Source: an uncultured Bacilli bacterium
GTDB taxonomy: Bacteria > Bacillota_I > Bacilli_A > RF39 > UBA660
Assembly: GCA_944358405.1 (NCBI GenBank)
Contig: CALVQX010000013.1
Coordinates: 1-49,963, forward strand
DNA: 49,963 nt
Direction of reading: 5' to 3'
Shown piece after piece: positions 13,683 to 22,455 of the stretch (positions within the stretch are counted from its first letter, which is position 1; the number at the start of each line of letters is the position of its first letter). The position numbers and the translations under genes were made by a program. The notes under the pieces were generated by a model, which saw nothing but the letters and a program-made list of their open reading frames with translations, had not been told where the DNA came from and searched no databases.

Positions 13683-15993
13683 GAAGTTCACCTACTTTAA
13701 ATAACTTTTGATATATTTCATTATAATTTTTAATAAAGATAAATTTTAAATCTTTTTTAATATCATCAGGGATCTCATCTAAATCTTTTTCATTTTCATA
13801 AGGAAGAAAAATTGTTTTGATTCCGGCACGATGAGCTCCAATCACTTTTTCTCGAAGGCCACCAATCGCTAATACGCGTCCACGAAGAGTGATCTCTCCA
13901 GTCATTGCAATCGTTTTTTCTACTGCAGTTTCTGTAAATAGACTAATTAAAGCCGTCGTAATCGTGATTCCTGCAGAGGGACCATCTTTATTTACTGCCC
14001 CTTCTGGAACATGAATATGGATATCGTTTTCTTCTAATATTTTAGTAGGAATCATGAATTTCTTAGCATTTGCTTTGATATAGCTTAAGGCAATTTGGCA
14101 AGACTCTCTCATGATGTCTCCTAAGGAACCAGTTAGTATTAGCTCTCCTTTTCCTTTATACAGAGTGACTTCGATTGGTAGAATATCTCCGCCAAAAACA
14201 GTATATGCCATACCATTGACTACTCCTATTTCATTCTTGCTACTTGTTTCCATGTATAAATACTTTTTTTTGCCTAAAAATTCTTCGATCATTTTCTCAT
14301 CGATCTGATAAAATACATCTGTCTTATCTAACAATATTTTTTTTACAATCTTCCTAAAGAGTGTGGCAATCACTCTTTCTAGCTCTCTAACTCCAGCTTC
14401 TTTGGTATAGTTTCTAATCAATGATAATAAGGCATTATCATCTATCTGTACTTGTAATGAGGTCAGACCATGTTCTTCTAACTCTTTAGGAATTAGATGC
14501 TCCTTGGCAATGTCTAGTTTTTCATATTCTGTATAACTAGATACTTGAATAATTTCTAATCGGTCTCTTAGTTCATAAGGAATTTGTTCCATATAATTTG
14601 CTGTTGCGATAAACATTACTTGGGATAAGTCGAATTCTTCTTCAATATAATGATCAGAAAATTTGCTGTTTTGCTCTGGATCTAGAACTTCTAGTAGACT
14701 ACTAGCAGGATCACCTTTGATATCTTTCGTCATTTTGTCAATTTCATCAATGATAAATACAGGATTCGTAGTTCCCGCTCTGCGGATTCCTTGAATAATT
14801 CTACCAGGATTAGCACCAATATAAGTTCTACGATGACCAATAATTTCTGCTTCATCATTGATTCCACCTACACTGATCTTTGCTGCTTTGCGCCCCAAAC
14901 TTTCTGCAATACTTAAAGCTAAAGAAGTTTTTCCAACTCCAGGAGGTCCTACTAAGCAAAGAATAGGACTTCTTAGATTATTGGTATTTTGCTTTACTGC
15001 AAGATATTCTAGGATTCTATCTTTGACTTCTTCTAAGGCATAATGAGAAGAATCTAAAATATCCTTTACTGATTTTAAATCATCATTATCCTTCGTATAG
15101 TTATTCCATGGTAAATTTAACATCCAGTCTAGATATTCTCTAATCATTCCTAACTCAGGAGAATTGCTACTAATCGATTCATATCTTTCAATTTCTCGGC
15201 GTATTCTTTCCTTGATTTTGCTATTGCATTTTAATTTTGCACATTTCTTTTTTAATTTTACTACTTCATCATCTTTGCTATTAACTTCCCCTAATTCCTC
15301 TTGCATAGCTCTGATTTTTTCACGTAAAAAATATTCTTTTTGAGTGTCGTTTAATTTTTTCTCTACTTCTTTTTCTATTTTTTGTTCCAATTCAATAAAT
15401 TTTAAATCTTCACTCATATCTTCAATGAGCCTTTTGCAACGTTCTATTGGATCTATTATTGTGATATATTTCTTCTTCCTAGAAATATCAATCGATAAAA
15501 AACTGCCTATTAAGTCACATAGATCACTTAAATTATTCGCTTTATTCAATTGTGACATGATGGCATTTCCCATATATGGAACATTATTAATATATTTTTC
15601 TAAAGATTTTAAAAGAATATTGTAATAATTCCCTTCTTCTTTATGGATCGGAATTTCTAGTTCTTGATATTCCGCTGTATATATATAGTCTTCTTCTTGG
15701 TAATTGCTAATCGCTACTCGTTTGATTCCTTCTAGAACAATTCTAGTTTTCCCATTTGGAACATTCATTTTTAATTTAATTTTAGCTAATATTCCATAGT
15801 TAGGAAGAGAAGTAATTTCAAAGGGATGTTCTTCATCTATCGAATTGACAATTAAAATTGGGCTTTCATCCATTTGGTTTACTAGATTGATGATTGGTTT
15901 ATCATAGGTATTATCATATTCTATTCTTACTTCGTTATTCGGAAATATTACCATATCATTGATAATTAGAACTTTTAGTTTCCTATTTTCCAT
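13672..15993 (-). CDS. lon: ATP-dependent protease LonA
   Basis: A 773-residue LonA, full length. Residues 1-200 are the substrate-binding domain ('VFPNN'-like start reads VIFPNNEVRI), then a coiled region. The AAA+ module has Walker A 'GPPGVGKTS' (about 349-357) and Walker B 'VFIIDEIDK', with 'GDPASSLLEVLDPEQN' after it. The C-terminal protease domain has the Ser/Lys dyad: Ser at about 673 in 'DGPSAGIT' and Lys at about 716 in 'GGLREKVIGA'. GGAGGTG precedes ATG 15993. First gene of lon - unknown - spoVID - ysxE; a SigA-type promoter and a 16-bp palindrome lie upstream. Confidence 0.98.
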   Translation of the reverse strand: MENRKLKVLIINDMVIFPNNEVRIEYDNTYDKPIINLVNQMDESPILIVNSIDEEHPFEITSLPNYGILAKIKLKMNVPNGKTRIVLEGIKRVAISNYQEEDYIYTAEYQELEIPIHKEEGNYYNILLKSLEKYINNVPYMGNAIMSQLNKANNLSDLCDLIGSFLSIDISRKKKYITIIDPIERCKRLIEDMSEDLKFIELEQKIEKEVEKKLNDTQKEYFLREKIRAMQEELGEVNSKDDEVVKLKKKCAKLKCNSKIKERIRREIERYESISSNSPELGMIREYLDWMLNLPWNNYTKDNDDLKSVKDILDSSHYALEEVKDRILEYLAVKQNTNNLRSPILCLVGPPGVGKTSLALSIAESLGRKAAKISVGGINDEAEIIGHRRTYIGANPGRIIQGIRRAGTTNPVFIIDEIDKMTKDIKGDPASSLLEVLDPEQNSKFSDHYIEEEFDLSQVMFIATANYMEQIPYELRDRLEIIQVSSYTEYEKLDIAKEHLIPKELEEHGLTSLQVQIDDNALLSLIRNYTKEAGVRELERVIATLFRKIVKKILLDKTDVFYQIDEKMIEEFLGKKKYLYMETSSKNEIGVVNGMAYTVFGGDILPIEVTLYKGKGELILTGSLGDIMRESCQIALSYIKANAKKFMIPTKILEENDIHIHVPEGAVNKDGPSAGITITTALISLFTETAVEKTIAMTGEITLRGRVLAIGGLREKVIGAHRAGIKTIFLPYENEKDLDEIPDDIKKDLKFIFIKNYNEIYQKLFKVGELHGV

Positions 15994-16029
15994 GACTGAT
16001 ACACCTCCAAATTTTTAATACTTCTTATT

Positions 16030-16057
16030 ATTATATCGGAAATTATTTTTTTTTCAA
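16030..16057 (-). promoter_or_regulatory. Promoter of the lon operon
   Basis: TTGAAA (16052-16057), 16-bp spacer, TATAAT (16030-16035) on the minus strand, 36 bp before the lon start. Confidence 0.7.
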
Positions 16058-16058
16058 T

Positions 16059-16074
16059 AAATTACGAGTAATTT
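16059..16074. promoter_or_regulatory. Palindrome abutting the lon -35 (possible operator)
   Basis: Perfect 7-2-7 inverted repeat AAATTAC-GA-GTAATTT, one base upstream of the lon -35 box. It does not match CIRCE, the CtsR heptad repeat or a Fur-type box. Confidence 0.4.
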
Positions 16075-16086
16075 CATAAAAATTCC

Positions 16087-16116
16087 AAAAAAACAGATTC
16101 TGTAATTAGAATCTGT
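16087..16116 (-). terminator. Terminator after tig
   Basis: Stem ACAGATTCT / AGAATCTGT (9 bp), six-base loop, followed on the minus strand by seven T. It lies just past the tig stop and separates it from the lon promoter. Confidence 0.85.
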
Positions 16117-16121
16117 CTCAT

Positions 16122-17429
16122 TTACTTATTTAGTTCTTTTAACAACTCAATTGTCTTACGCATTTCTAAGTCATATTGAATCATGTCTATACCACCAAAT
16201 TGATGCAAAAATTCTTCTTTTTCCATCTGATATTTCTTGGCCAATTCTTCAGCTTCTTTTTCTGCTTCTTCCTGTGATACTTCAATTTTTTCTAAATTCA
16301 TAATCTCTTCTAACATTAGACGATATAACACATTAGAGTAAGCTTCTTTTTCTAATTGAACTTTTAAATCTGCTTCAGTAGAATTAGTAAATTGATAATA
16401 TAAATCTAGAGAAATACCTTGCATTTTCATTTGTTGCTCAAATCTCTTTAATAGACGATCTACTTCTTCCTCTACCATCTCCTCAGGAATATCTACTTCT
16501 ACATTTTTAGCAACTTCTTCAAGGATAGTATCAATATACTTATTCTCAACATCCATTTCTTTTTGAGTAGTAATAGATTTTTTGATTTCTTCTTTCAATT
16601 TTTCTTCGGAATCTACACCTTCCATTCCTAAATCTTCGAAAAAATCTTCATCTAACTCTCTAGTCTGTTTTTGTTTGATCTCATTAACTTTTACTTTAAA
16701 TACAACAGGTTTTCCAGCTAAATCTTTTGCTGCATAATCTTCAGGAAAAGTAATATTTAATTCTTTTTCTTCACCTGTTTTCATACCAATTACTTGCTCT
16801 TCAAAGCCTGGAATAAAAGTATCAGAGCCAATCTCTAAAGAATAGTTTTCCCCTTTTCCGCCGTCGAAAGCAACTCCGTCCTTAAATCCTTCAAAGTCGA
16901 TGACAGCAACATCTCCTGATTCTACGCTTCCTTCTTCTTTAGTTATCAATTCTGTATATTTTTCTAACAAATGTCCAAGTTCATGATTAATCTCTTCTTC
17001 GGTTACTTCTACCTTTTCTGGTTCAATTTTTAATCCTTTATATTTATTTACTTTTACTTCTGGTTTTGTTACGATTTTGAAGGTAAATTCTACTCCATTT
17101 TCATCTAAACTCTTTAAATCTACTGCTGGTTGTACTACAGGAATTAATTTTGATTCTTCCATTGCTTTTGTATAAGCATCTTGTAATACAGAATCTGCAG
17201 CATCAATAAATAATGATTCCTTACCAAAATGTTTTTCGTAAATATCTCTTGGCACTTTACCTTTTCTAAACCCATCTACTTTGGCAGTTTTTTGCTTTTT
17301 TATAAACGCTTTATCTAAGGCTTTGCTCCAAACATCTCCATCAATTTTGATTACCACTTCATGAACATTTTGCTTTGATTTTTTTTCTTGTTTTTTTGTT
17401 TCTGTTTCTTTCTTTGTTTCTTTTGCCAT
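16122..17429 (-). CDS. tig: Trigger factor
   Basis: A 435-residue ribosome-bound chaperone and peptidyl-prolyl isomerase, normal length. The N-terminal ribosome-binding domain has the signature 'VDGFRKGKVPRDIYEKHFG' (the FRxGxxP motif). The FKBP-like domain spans roughly 155-245 ('GDVAVIDFEGFKDG', 'LEIGSDTFIPGFEEQVIGMK'). The C-terminal helical arms follow. The first 20 residues are an extra Lys/Glu/Thr-rich head. Own promoter and terminator, so monocistronic. Confidence 0.98.
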   Translation of the reverse strand: MAKETKKETETKKQEKKSKQNVHEVVIKIDGDVWSKALDKAFIKKQKTAKVDGFRKGKVPRDIYEKHFGKESLFIDAADSVLQDAYTKAMEESKLIPVVQPAVDLKSLDENGVEFTFKIVTKPEVKVNKYKGLKIEPEKVEVTEEEINHELGHLLEKYTELITKEEGSVESGDVAVIDFEGFKDGVAFDGGKGENYSLEIGSDTFIPGFEEQVIGMKTGEEKELNITFPEDYAAKDLAGKPVVFKVKVNEIKQKQTRELDEDFFEDLGMEGVDSEEKLKEEIKKSITTQKEMDVENKYIDTILEEVAKNVEVDIPEEMVEEEVDRLLKRFEQQMKMQGISLDLYYQFTNSTEADLKVQLEKEAYSNVLYRLMLEEIMNLEKIEVSQEEAEKEAEELAKKYQMEKEEFLHQFGGIDMIQYDLEMRKTIELLKELNK

Positions 17430-17451
17430 TTCTATCCCTCCAACGTCTAAT

Positions 17452-17480
17452 ATTATATCGTATAAATTTCTTTAAGACAA
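17452..17480 (-). promoter_or_regulatory. SigA promoter of tig
   Basis: TTGTCT (17475-17480), exactly 17 bp, TATAAT (17452-17457) on the minus strand, 23 bp before the tig start. GGAGG lies in the leader. Confidence 0.8.
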
Positions 17481-17548
17481 CAACTTTATTTATAATTTTT
17501 GGATTTCTGTTATCTAGATTATTTTTCCTTCCGTCTATTTATAATTTG

Positions 17549-17557
17549 TGATAAAAT
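17549..17557 (+). promoter_or_regulatory. Extended -10 promoter of trpS
   Basis: TGA-TAAAAT, 20 bp before the trpS start; a weak -35 (TTCCGT) lies about 17 bp upstream. The leader is too short for a T-box. Confidence 0.45.
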
Positions 17558-17576
17558 GATTACAGGAAGTGAGAAG

Positions 17577-18581
17577 ATGAAAAAAACAATTTTAACAGGA
17601 CTTCGTCCAACGGGAAATTTACATTTAGGTCATTACTTTGGTGCTTGTAAAAATTATATTAAAATGCAGGATGACTATGATTTTTATTTAGAAATTGCCG
17701 ATGTCCAAGCTCTTACTGATAATTTTAATCATCCAGAAAAGGTTCGATTTAATGTTTTTGAGATCACAAAAGATTTATTAGCAATCGGTCTAGATCCAAA
17801 CAAAGTAAATTTCTTTATTCAATCTAAAATTCCGGAAATAGCAGAACTTACCGTTTTTTACTCTAACTTGGTTACAGTATCTAGATTAGAGAGAAATCCA
17901 ACAGTAAAAAGTGAAATCAGTCAGAAGAAAGAACTATTTGGAGCGAATGGTGAAAGTATTACTTATGGATTTTTAGGCTATCCAGTATCACAAGCTGCAG
18001 ATATTACCGCATTTCATGGAGAATTGGTTCCTGTTGGGGATGACCAATTACCCCTATTGGAGCAATGCAGAGAAATCGTTAGAAAATTCAATTCTATTTA
18101 TGGAGAAACTTTAGTAGAACCAGAACAAGTATTAAGCTCTACCACTCGTGTGAAGGGATTAGATGGAAATGAAAAGATGGGAAAAAGCCTAGGAAATGCT
18201 ATTTATTTGGTGGATGATGCAGAAACGATTCATAAAAAGGTTATGGGAGCTGTAACGGATCCTAAAAAGATAAGAAAAGATGAGCCCGCTAATCCTGACA
18301 TTTGTATGGTTTATTATTACCATCAATTAGTCAGTCCAAAAAAACAAGTAGAGAAAGTTTGCCAAGAATGTAAGCTTGGTAGTCGTGGATGTGTACAATG
18401 TAAAAAAGAACTGATTGCTGCGATGAATCTATTTTTGATGCCAATTCAAGAACGTAGAAAATATTATGAACAACAGCCGGAAATAGTACAAAAAATCCTA
18501 GACGAAGGAACAGAAAAAGCTAGAAAAAAGGCCAGTGAACAAATGAAAAAAGTAAAACATGCCATGAAAATAGACTACTGA
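17577..18581 (+). CDS. trpS: Tryptophanyl-tRNA synthetase, Fe-S-motif type
   Basis: A 334-residue class I synthetase that charges tRNA-Trp. The HIGH motif lies in 'TGNLHLGHYFGA' (12-23) and the KMSKS loop is 'EKMGKS' (199-204). The insert Cys243-x21-Cys265-x6-Cys272-x2-Cys275 closely matches the [4Fe-4S] site known in Thermotoga TrpRS (C-x22-C-x6-C-x2-C) near the anticodon-binding region. A 78-nt longer frame exists (17499), but ATG 17577 has the AGGAAGTGAG ribosome site, starts right at the catalytic fold, and follows the -10. Ends in TGA. Monocistronic, with a hairpin after it. Confidence 0.96.
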   Translation: MKKTILTGLRPTGNLHLGHYFGACKNYIKMQDDYDFYLEIADVQALTDNFNHPEKVRFNVFEITKDLLAIGLDPNKVNFFIQSKIPEIAELTVFYSNLVTVSRLERNPTVKSEISQKKELFGANGESITYGFLGYPVSQAADITAFHGELVPVGDDQLPLLEQCREIVRKFNSIYGETLVEPEQVLSSTTRVKGLDGNEKMGKSLGNAIYLVDDAETIHKKVMGAVTDPKKIRKDEPANPDICMVYYYHQLVSPKKQVEKVCQECKLGSRGCVQCKKELIAAMNLFLMPIQERRKYYEQQPEIVQKILDEGTEKARKKASEQMKKVKHAMKIDY

Positions 18582-18591
18582 TTTTATGAAT

Positions 18592-18629
18592 TGAACCTCG
18601 TTTCTATTTTGTCCAAGAAACGAGGTTCA
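18592..18629 (+). terminator. Hairpin terminator between trpS and the convergent gene
   Basis: A perfect 14-bp stem, TGAACCTCGTTTCT / AGAAACGAGGTTCA, 10-base loop. The T tract after it is imperfect (ATCATTTTTG). It can serve both converging genes. Confidence 0.75.
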
Positions 18630-18644
18630 TATCATTTTTGTAGT

Positions 18645-19289
18645 CTATTTTTTTATATAAGTTAATCTTACTATTTCATATAGTTCATTGTATTTTGAAG
18701 TATAATTTTTTTCTATGTCCTCTATTATTTTTTGATATCGTTCAAAAAAAGATAGTTTGTCTTTAGAAAATACTTCTTCATATAAATAATTAAATTTATC
18801 TATATCTTGGTCTTCTTTCAATCCTTTTAATTCTTTTAATAAATAATTCTTTTTGAAATGTTCTTCTCTAGTTAAAAAGTAATCTATCTGGTACTTTTCT
18901 TTGATTTCATATGTAATTTTTTCTTCTAGGAAATCATCACATTCTTCTATAATATCTTCTTCTTCATCCAATAATAAACTACTTCTACTAATCACATTTC
19001 CTTTATTATCAAATTCTAAAGCAATTACCTTGTTTAAATCTGAAAATAAAGCACCATATTGAATCGATTTTTTATTTTTGTAAGAAATTGTCGTTCCTTT
19101 AATCTTTTCTAATAATTCGTTAGAAACTTTAATTTTATTTTGTGTCATTTCATTCATTTGTTTGCTAGAAATACGAAATAAAGGGATCTTTTTTATATGT
19201 TCTAGACTATCCTCTTCTTTCCATTCATAAAAGTCTATCATTCTATTATCATCATTAAAATTTAATAGTACATCATAAATATATGTCAT
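18645..19289 (-). CDS. DUF3603-like protein
   Basis: A 214-residue soluble acidic protein. The N-terminus 'MTYIYDVLLNFNDDNRMIDFYEWKEED' (shown in part: IYDVLLNFND, FYEWKEED) and 'HIKKIPLFRIS' resemble the Firmicute DUF3603 family. The middle has a very acidic loop (EEEDIIEECDDFLEE) and the C-terminus is helical. I chose ATG 19289 because AAGGGGAAG precedes it; the longer reading has no support. It overlaps the upstream membrane protein by ATGA. Function unknown. Confidence 0.75.
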   Translation of the reverse strand: MTYIYDVLLNFNDDNRMIDFYEWKEEDSLEHIKKIPLFRISSKQMNEMTQNKIKVSNELLEKIKGTTISYKNKKSIQYGALFSDLNKVIALEFDNKGNVISRSSLLLDEEEDIIEECDDFLEEKITYEIKEKYQIDYFLTREEHFKKNYLLKELKGLKEDQDIDKFNYLYEEVFSKDKLSFFERYQKIIEDIEKNYTSKYNELYEIVRLTYIKK

Positions 19290-19558
19290 TTTTTCTTCCC
19301 CTTTCCATGATAAAAACAGACCATTTGTAAAGTAATGCCAATCAAAAATAGATAACATTCATATCTTTTGAGTATAAATTCTAAGTATTCTTTAATAGTA
19401 TATCCAAAAGTGAATAAATTAATATAAATAATTATATATGTTAAGCCAATTACCATCATAAAAAATGATAAGATTCTTATTCCCCATTTTGTTATCATAA
19501 TAAAATTTATGTGGATATTTCTATTAGTATACTTTGATTTCATAAAAGATTTAGACAT
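19286..19558 (-). CDS. Small membrane protein, coupled to the DUF3603-like gene
   Basis: A 90-residue protein with two membrane segments (about 25-47 and 68-84) and a basic tail ('HGKGKKK'). The stop codon overlaps the next start as ATGA, so the two are translated together. No clear ribosome site before ATG 19558; the next in-frame ATG codons (19543, 19498) do no better. Family not recognised. First gene of a two-gene unit that ends at the hairpin near 18610. Confidence 0.65.
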   Translation of the reverse strand: MSKSFMKSKYTNRNIHINFIMITKWGIRILSFFMMVIGLTYIIIYINLFTFGYTIKEYLEFILKRYECYLFLIGITLQMVCFYHGKGKKK

Positions 19559-19653
19559 TCTTTGAGTCTCTCATATAAGAGTTTTTGTTTATTTTTGCCT
19601 CATTTCTTTTTATCATGCATATATTATAGAAATGAAATAATAAATTTTCATAT

Positions 19654-19679
19654 AAAAAGAAACGAATTGCTTCGTTTCT
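19654..19679 (-). terminator. Terminator after the Cthe_2159-like gene
   Basis: Stem AGAAACGAA / TTCGTTTCT (9 bp) with a TTGC loop, followed on the minus strand by five T. It begins inside the stop codon of the gene at 19678-20733. Confidence 0.8.
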
Positions 19680-20733
19680 ATTGAGGGAGAAAAGCATCTT
19701 CATTTCCGATTGCGATGTAAGATTTTATTGTCATTTCTTCTAAGGGTAAATATCCTTCGGTTGCTTCCTTAGGAGTTTCTATTGTAGCTAATGTATATTC
19801 TTTATTTTCTAGATCTGTACTTAGAAAAAGATGTTTGAATTCCTGATTAGATGAAAATGCTAAGATAGCTTTTTCATTTTCTAATAACAGATAATTTTCT
19901 TTCATTCCAGAAAAATTTAAACTTAGATATTTTCTTGTTGTCTTTTTGCTTTCTAGCTCTTGTACTGGGGTTTGACCTAGTCCTATGATAGTTCCGCCAG
20001 TAATTATTAAGTAATCATCACAGTCAATTGAAGTTTTTCTTGAGGCTATATAAATTCTTCCATTCTCTATTTTTATATTTTTATTGGAAGTAATTCCGTC
20101 TTGTCCACTTTCTATATATAGACTTTGAGGGCTTAGTTTCATTGAGGCACTTTGGTCCCCACCAGAATAAATGCCTTCTTCTTCTGTTTGTAAATGAAGG
20201 GTTCCATTGGATATATTTATGGATGCATTTTTGGTATATATTCCTTTTTCTTGACTATTTGTCTGTAGATATCCAGTCCCTTTTATCTCTATAGGGCTGG
20301 TACTTTGAATTGCTGGTTGTGATTGGCTATTCAAAATATTTTTCGTATCTTTGGCTAGTCTAATTTTTATTTTTTTAGCCTGTTTGCAGTCAATCGGAGA
20401 ATAGAGGTGTGAGGTGATTTCTGCATTTTCTAAAACTAGTTCTACGATTCCCTTACTTTCAACGATAATATTTCCTTGTTCTAGGGTACCTGTTAGAATA
20501 TATTTTGCTTCCTCTTTTAATATTAACTTTTGATCTTCAAAGAATACGTTTTCATCACTTGTCGTTTTCTCTGTTAAATCAATTCGGATTTCTTTTCGTT
20601 CTTTTTTTTCTTCTTTTGGGACTTCGATTAGGACGGTTTTGCTATCTCGATCTAAGATAAAGAGAAAATAAGCCATTGCTAGTATGCATATGCTAATTGT
20701 AGTTACTAAAATAATATTTCTTGTTGATGTCAT
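19678..20733 (-). CDS. Cthe_2159-like carbohydrate-binding beta-helix protein
   Basis: A 351-residue protein with an N-terminal membrane anchor (about 7-26) and an extracytoplasmic right-handed beta-helix. Turn repeats such as 'IEIKGTGYLQTNSQ', 'KGIYTKNASINISNGTLHLQ', 'GIYSGG' and 'DGITSNKNIKIENGRIYI' are the pattern of the Cthe_2159 family, which binds acidic polysaccharide and calcium in Clostridium thermocellum. 'SPIDCKQAKKIKIRL' and 'IDCDDYLIITGGTIIGLG' are conserved in it. Third gene after the VTT protein and rmuC (7 bp gap). Likely surface-exposed; ligand unknown. Confidence 0.8.
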   Translation of the reverse strand: MTSTRNIILVTTISICILAMAYFLFILDRDSKTVLIEVPKEEKKERKEIRIDLTEKTTSDENVFFEDQKLILKEEAKYILTGTLEQGNIIVESKGIVELVLENAEITSHLYSPIDCKQAKKIKIRLAKDTKNILNSQSQPAIQSTSPIEIKGTGYLQTNSQEKGIYTKNASINISNGTLHLQTEEEGIYSGGDQSASMKLSPQSLYIESGQDGITSNKNIKIENGRIYIASRKTSIDCDDYLIITGGTIIGLGQTPVQELESKKTTRKYLSLNFSGMKENYLLLENEKAILAFSSNQEFKHLFLSTDLENKEYTLATIETPKEATEGYLPLEEMTIKSYIAIGNEDAFLPQ

Positions 20734-20740
20734 AATTTCC

Positions 20741-21814
20741 CTATTCTTCTTCTGTATAATCTAGTTTCACCACATCTACTTGATTGATAGTTTCAAATTT
20801 TTTGGTGATTTTTTCTGTTGTTATAGATACATTTTCTACATCTTTATTTACAGATTGAATACTTCTTGCTAATTTGTCCCAACGTTCTTTATAGCGTGCA
20901 AATTCTAGTCCTAATTTATTTAATTCTTCATGAATAATCGAAGTGTATTTATCTCTTTCCATATTTTTTATAATCATTTCTATTACTGTTAAGGTTGAAA
21001 TTAAAGTGGTTGGACTAGTAATCCAAACTCTTTTCTTATAGGCATAATTGATAATGTCTGGATGATAGGCATTTACTTCAGCAAAAATTGCTTCTGCTGG
21101 TAAAAATAGAATCGCTTGATCTGCAGTTTCTCCAGGAATAATATATTTACTACTAATGGCATCAATGTGCTTTTTCATGTCTTGTTTAAATAGTTTTTCA
21201 TAATTATCTCGTTTTTCTTTCGATAGATTTTTATCGACCATTTGCTGATAGTGTTCCAAAGGGAATTTAGAATCAATGGCGATCGTTCCTAGAGGTTCTG
21301 GAGCAAAGACTACAGAATCTGCAATTACTCCGGTACTTAGGGTATATTGAAGGCGAAATATTTGATCGTTTCGTTCTCCAAATACACTAGTTAAAATGTG
21401 TTTTAGATTTACTTCTCCAAAAATTCCTCTTGTCTTTTTATCGGTTAAAATACTTTGAAGACTTACTACGTCGGTAGAAAGTGTTTCTATCTTTTTCTGT
21501 GCTTCATCAATTTTTGATAATCGTTCAATTACATTCATAAATGTTTTATTCGTCTTATCAAAGTTTTGATCTAATCTTTCATTTACTTTTTCATTGATTG
21601 CTAAAAGTCTTTTTTCTAATTGCTCATTTAACTTAGTAAAATCTTCGCTTAGATTTCTACTTAAATCGTTTTTAAAGTCCCCCATTTCTTTCATCATACT
21701 GACTTCTAATTTTCCCAGTCTTTCAGTAATATTACTTTCATTAATATTTTTAAAAATTGATACTACTACTAGAATCAAAATTAGTATTAATAATCCAATG
21801 ATAATATAATCCAT
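20741..21814 (-). CDS. rmuC: RmuC family DNA recombination protein
   Basis: A 357-residue protein: an N-terminal membrane helix (3-22), a coiled coil (about 25-120), then the RmuC domain with 'KTRGIFGEVNLKHIL', 'IAIDSKFPLEHYQQM', 'DQAILFLPAEAIFAEV' and 'KRVWITSPTTLISTL'. These hold the restriction-endonuclease-like core (Glu, Asp-x-Lys) of the family. Limits recombination at inverted repeats in E. coli. Follows the VTT gene by 11 bp. GGAGG precedes ATG 21814. Confidence 0.95.
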   Translation of the reverse strand: MDYIIIGLLILILILVVVSIFKNINESNITERLGKLEVSMMKEMGDFKNDLSRNLSEDFTKLNEQLEKRLLAINEKVNERLDQNFDKTNKTFMNVIERLSKIDEAQKKIETLSTDVVSLQSILTDKKTRGIFGEVNLKHILTSVFGERNDQIFRLQYTLSTGVIADSVVFAPEPLGTIAIDSKFPLEHYQQMVDKNLSKEKRDNYEKLFKQDMKKHIDAISSKYIIPGETADQAILFLPAEAIFAEVNAYHPDIINYAYKKRVWITSPTTLISTLTVIEMIIKNMERDKYTSIIHEELNKLGLEFARYKERWDKLARSIQSVNKDVENVSITTEKITKKFETINQVDVVKLDYTEEE

Positions 21815-21825
21815 TTTTCCTCCTA

Positions 21826-22404
21826 CTATTCTATATTTACTTTTTTACTCACTATTCTAGATAGAGAATATGCGATTGCTAACATTATTGTTAAAATCAT
21901 AATTGTTGTTATGTCTGTCATACTTTCAATAAAACTTTTTCCAACATAGCCCCAGAATACTATCATAAATATTTTTCCAATCATTAATGCTAGTAAAAAT
22001 TTTTCTTTTTTCATTTTAGATACTCCGGCTAAAATATTGATTACGAAGGCTGGGGTAAAGGGTAAAGCTATGATTACTACTAGCTTTGATAAAGGTATTC
22101 TACTAAAAGTATTTATTCCCTTTTCTAATTTTTTTCTACTTTTTTTCCAAAAGTATTTGTCAATCAAGTTTCTTGATAAACAAGAAAATAGAAGGTAGGA
22201 TAAGTAGCAGCCACAGCAAGTTGCTGCCCATGAGATAGTAATTCCAACAAAGAAACCAAAGGCTTGGATATTTAATGCTACAAATACACCTAATGGTAAT
22301 ATTGGTAGCCATGACTCTAATATAATTATTAAAATCCCAAAAAGAAGTCCTCCATTCGATATGATTTCTGTACTATAATTAATAAAGTTGTTTACTACCT
22401 CCAT
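21826..22404 (-). CDS. VTT-domain (TVP38/DedA-like) membrane protein
   Basis: A 192-residue integral membrane protein. 'LESWLPILPLGVFVALNIQA' is the first re-entrant VTT/DedA loop. 'IPLSKLVVIIALPFTPAFVI' with 'NILAGVSKM' is the second. ATG 22404 is chosen: AAGGTGAT precedes it, and the -10 of its promoter covers the longer ATG 22425. VTT proteins are linked to lipid flipping and membrane homeostasis. First gene of the VTT - rmuC - Cthe_2159-like operon. Confidence 0.85.
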   Translation of the reverse strand: MEVVNNFINYSTEIISNGGLLFGILIIILESWLPILPLGVFVALNIQAFGFFVGITISWAATCCGCYLSYLLFSCLSRNLIDKYFWKKSRKKLEKGINTFSRIPLSKLVVIIALPFTPAFVINILAGVSKMKKEKFLLALMIGKIFMIVFWGYVGKSFIESMTDITTIMILTIMLAIAYSLSRIVSKKVNIE

Positions 22405-22423
22405 GTTATCACCTTCTAGGTTC

Positions 22424-22452
22424 ATTATAGTACAAAATACTTTTCTTCACAA
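22424..22452 (-). promoter_or_regulatory. SigA promoter of the VTT-rmuC operon
   Basis: TTGTGA (22447-22452), 17 bp, TATAAT (22424-22429) on the minus strand. It fixes the downstream start codon at 22404. Confidence 0.75.
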
Positions 22453-22455
22453 GGT

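Noticed and set aside
17499-17576. Longer N-terminus for TrpRS
   Set aside because: The extra 26 residues have no family match, cover the promoter, and the ribosome site sits before ATG 17577.
17430-17576. T-box or trp riboswitch before trpS
   Set aside because: The leader between the -10 and the start is only about 12-20 bases, too short for a T-box.
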